A DNA stretch of 64,000 nucleotides from Ichthyosporea sp. XGB-2017a (Eukaryota; Opisthokonta; Ichthyosporea), in assembly GCA_002811675.1 (NCBI GenBank), contig PDIM01000030.1, positions 191,566 to 255,565 on the forward strand, in the 5' to 3' direction. Below, one piece after another: positions 62,896-64,000 of the stretch (the stretch's first letter is position 1; every line of letters begins with the position of its first letter). The notes beneath the pieces were generated by a model. The model had not been told where the DNA came from. It did no database searches and saw nothing but the letters and a program-made list of their open reading frames with translations. The position numbers and the translations under genes were made by a program.

Positions 62896-64000
62896 TTAGA
62901 TTCTGTTAAGCATTGAAGAACGGCGACGGCTATCAATGGGATACATATGCTTTTCAGTCGAAGAAGAGTTTTCGATGTCGAATTGTTTGTCATCATCATC
63001 ATTTTGAGGGTCGACACCGATAACGTCATTGCCGTGGATATCTTTTTCGGGTTTGGAGTTGTAAACAACAATAGAAATCGCTGTTATAATAAGAGAATAG
63101 GCTGTTTCGACATCAATAGCCTGGGCAGAGCTTCCAACCAAAAATTCAGAGATACTCATGATAGAGGATACAATCATAACCGCCCCGGCAGCAATAATGA
63201 CATAAACAGCAGAAGCTTCTTTGAACATCATGGTCATAAGAATATTAAATCCAATGTTAAAGACAGAGTAAAGGATCCACCAGAACCATGGCATGCTGCA
63301 CTCGTCATCTCTATCCGGGGAAGTGATTCCAAAGAAGCACAGAAAACCTTCGTGAAGGTATCCACCAAGCTCACTTGGGGAAATGACGGTAGCAGGTTCG
63401 GGCATGGGTATGAACACAACAGGAATGGTGGCAAGACCAACAAGCAACTGGAAAAAGCCGATCCAGGCATTAAACCAGTAGACATTGCAATCATGTTTCT
63501 TCAGCAGCTTTTCTTTAATAGTGTAAGAAGCAGCAGCAGGAATGTTTGACACAATGAAAATAATCACATAAAGAGCGGAGATAGGAACAACAACGCCATT
63601 GACAACAACACTGATATCATCACCATTAAAAATACCCATAACTGAAACCATAATGCCGTAGATTGTAAGGACAGCACCCAAGTAATGGCAACCCAAGTAT
63701 CTACGTTTGAGCCAAATGTAAGAAGAAAACATCACAAAAATCAGTACAGACTGTTGCAGAACATTTTGCATAGAGACTGTAAGAAAAGGGGTGGCGAAAC
63801 CAGCAATGATACTGTTCAAGGAATCCTGAGAGGCGATAAAGCCAAGGGTCCACAATGACACATCTCTTTTGCTCTTAGGGATTGAGTTTTTGATGACACG
63901 GAAGTAGAAAAGACAACACCACATGAAAAAGTTGACACCGACTGGAAACAAAATGGCAGTGTTCATCCAGTTGTAGCTTGGCATTTCTTTCATCCACCTG
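62896..64000 (-). CDS. CRT-like (DMT superfamily) transporter, partial
   Basis: About 365 aa visible; the N-terminus, probably including TM1, lies beyond the right edge. At least nine hydrophobic spans, for example NTAILFPVGVNFFMWCCLFY, SVLIFVMFSSYIWLKRRYLG, LGAVLTIYGIMVSVMGIFNG, ISALYVIIFIVSNIPAAASY and YVIIAAGAVMIVSSIMSISE. YTIKEKLLKKHDCNVYWFNA and SLNSIIAGFATPFLTVSMQN with VLQQSVLIF match the chloroquine-resistance-transporter-like family found in plants (CLT), Dictyostelium and apicomplexans. A loop with CFFGITSPDRDDECSMPWFW carries the two Cys typical of the large lumenal loop. Likely exports thiols or amino acids from an acidic compartment or plastid. Confidence 0.85.
   Translation of the reverse strand, partial: RWMKEMPSYNWMNTAILFPVGVNFFMWCCLFYFRVIKNSIPKSKRDVSLWTLGFIASQDSLNSIIAGFATPFLTVSMQNVLQQSVLIFVMFSSYIWLKRRYLGCHYLGAVLTIYGIMVSVMGIFNGDDISVVVNGVVVPISALYVIIFIVSNIPAAASYTIKEKLLKKHDCNVYWFNAWIGFFQLLVGLATIPVVFIPMPEPATVISPSELGGYLHEGFLCFFGITSPDRDDECSMPWFWWILYSVFNIGFNILMTMMFKEASAVYVIIAAGAVMIVSSIMSISEFLVGSSAQAIDVETAYSLIITAISIVVYNSKPEKDIHGNDVIGVDPQNDDDDKQFDIENSSSTEKHMYPIDSRRRSSMLNRI

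Noticed and set aside
1-64000. Bacterial-type features (operons, CRISPR arrays, insertion sequences)
   Set aside because: Introns, polyadenylation signals and eukaryote-only families throughout; no direct-repeat array or transposase frame was found.

Overview
This is nuclear DNA from a eukaryote, most likely a flagellated protist with a compact genome. Genes on both strands carry short GT-AG introns (about 75-180 bp), AATAAA polyadenylation signals are common, and TMEM231- and ZSWIM2-type genes point to a cilium. I cannot fix the lineage from sequence alone. The window holds about 22 ordinary protein genes, an 862-base run of N (20638-21499), and a cluster of tiny genes. Many exon joins below were inferred by hand from GT-AG signals, reading frame and homology; all complete spliced models close in frame.

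1-10480: an AIP-like FKBP (runs off the left edge), COQ3, an ANKRD40-like protein, WrbA, a fused GTP cyclohydrolase II/pyrimidine reductase of riboflavin synthesis, a PRCC homologue, an unrecognised 90-aa two-TM protein, and a degenerate calcineurin-B-like EF-hand protein.

10600-20300: the most unusual region. It lacks ordinary genes and instead carries about a dozen tiny intron-less genes and relics. Most encode 38-48 aa proteins starting M-[G/A/S/N]-F-F, followed by a K/S/T/N-rich linker and a short hydrophobic, often Met-rich C-terminus. They lie mainly as head-to-head pairs sharing 0.7-1.1 kb promoters with strong TATA boxes and TGACG-type motifs, and most have a nearby AATAAA. Several copies are decaying. 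I know no described family that matches.

20433-21732: near-identical sequence on both sides of the N gap; its ~155-bp core recurs inverted at 57887-58041.

22023-64000: a glycogenin-like glycosyltransferase with an SR-rich insert, TUBGCP3, a TMCO3/KEA-like cation/proton antiporter, TMEM231, ZSWIM2, a PX protein, a cyclic-nucleotide-binding protein, a large alpha/beta-hydrolase plus AGC-kinase fusion, a ten-exon F-box protein, an unrecognised single-TM protein, DCAF1, a 2OG-Fe(II) oxygenase, an FSH1/OVCA2 serine hydrolase, a PMCA-type Ca2+-ATPase, WDR53, kinesin-13, and a CRT-like transporter cut by the right edge. Several convergent neighbours have stop codons only 24-105 bp apart. A G-rich element (TTAGGGGAGGAG-like) with a nearby CTATTA/TATAAT-like element recurs between genes.
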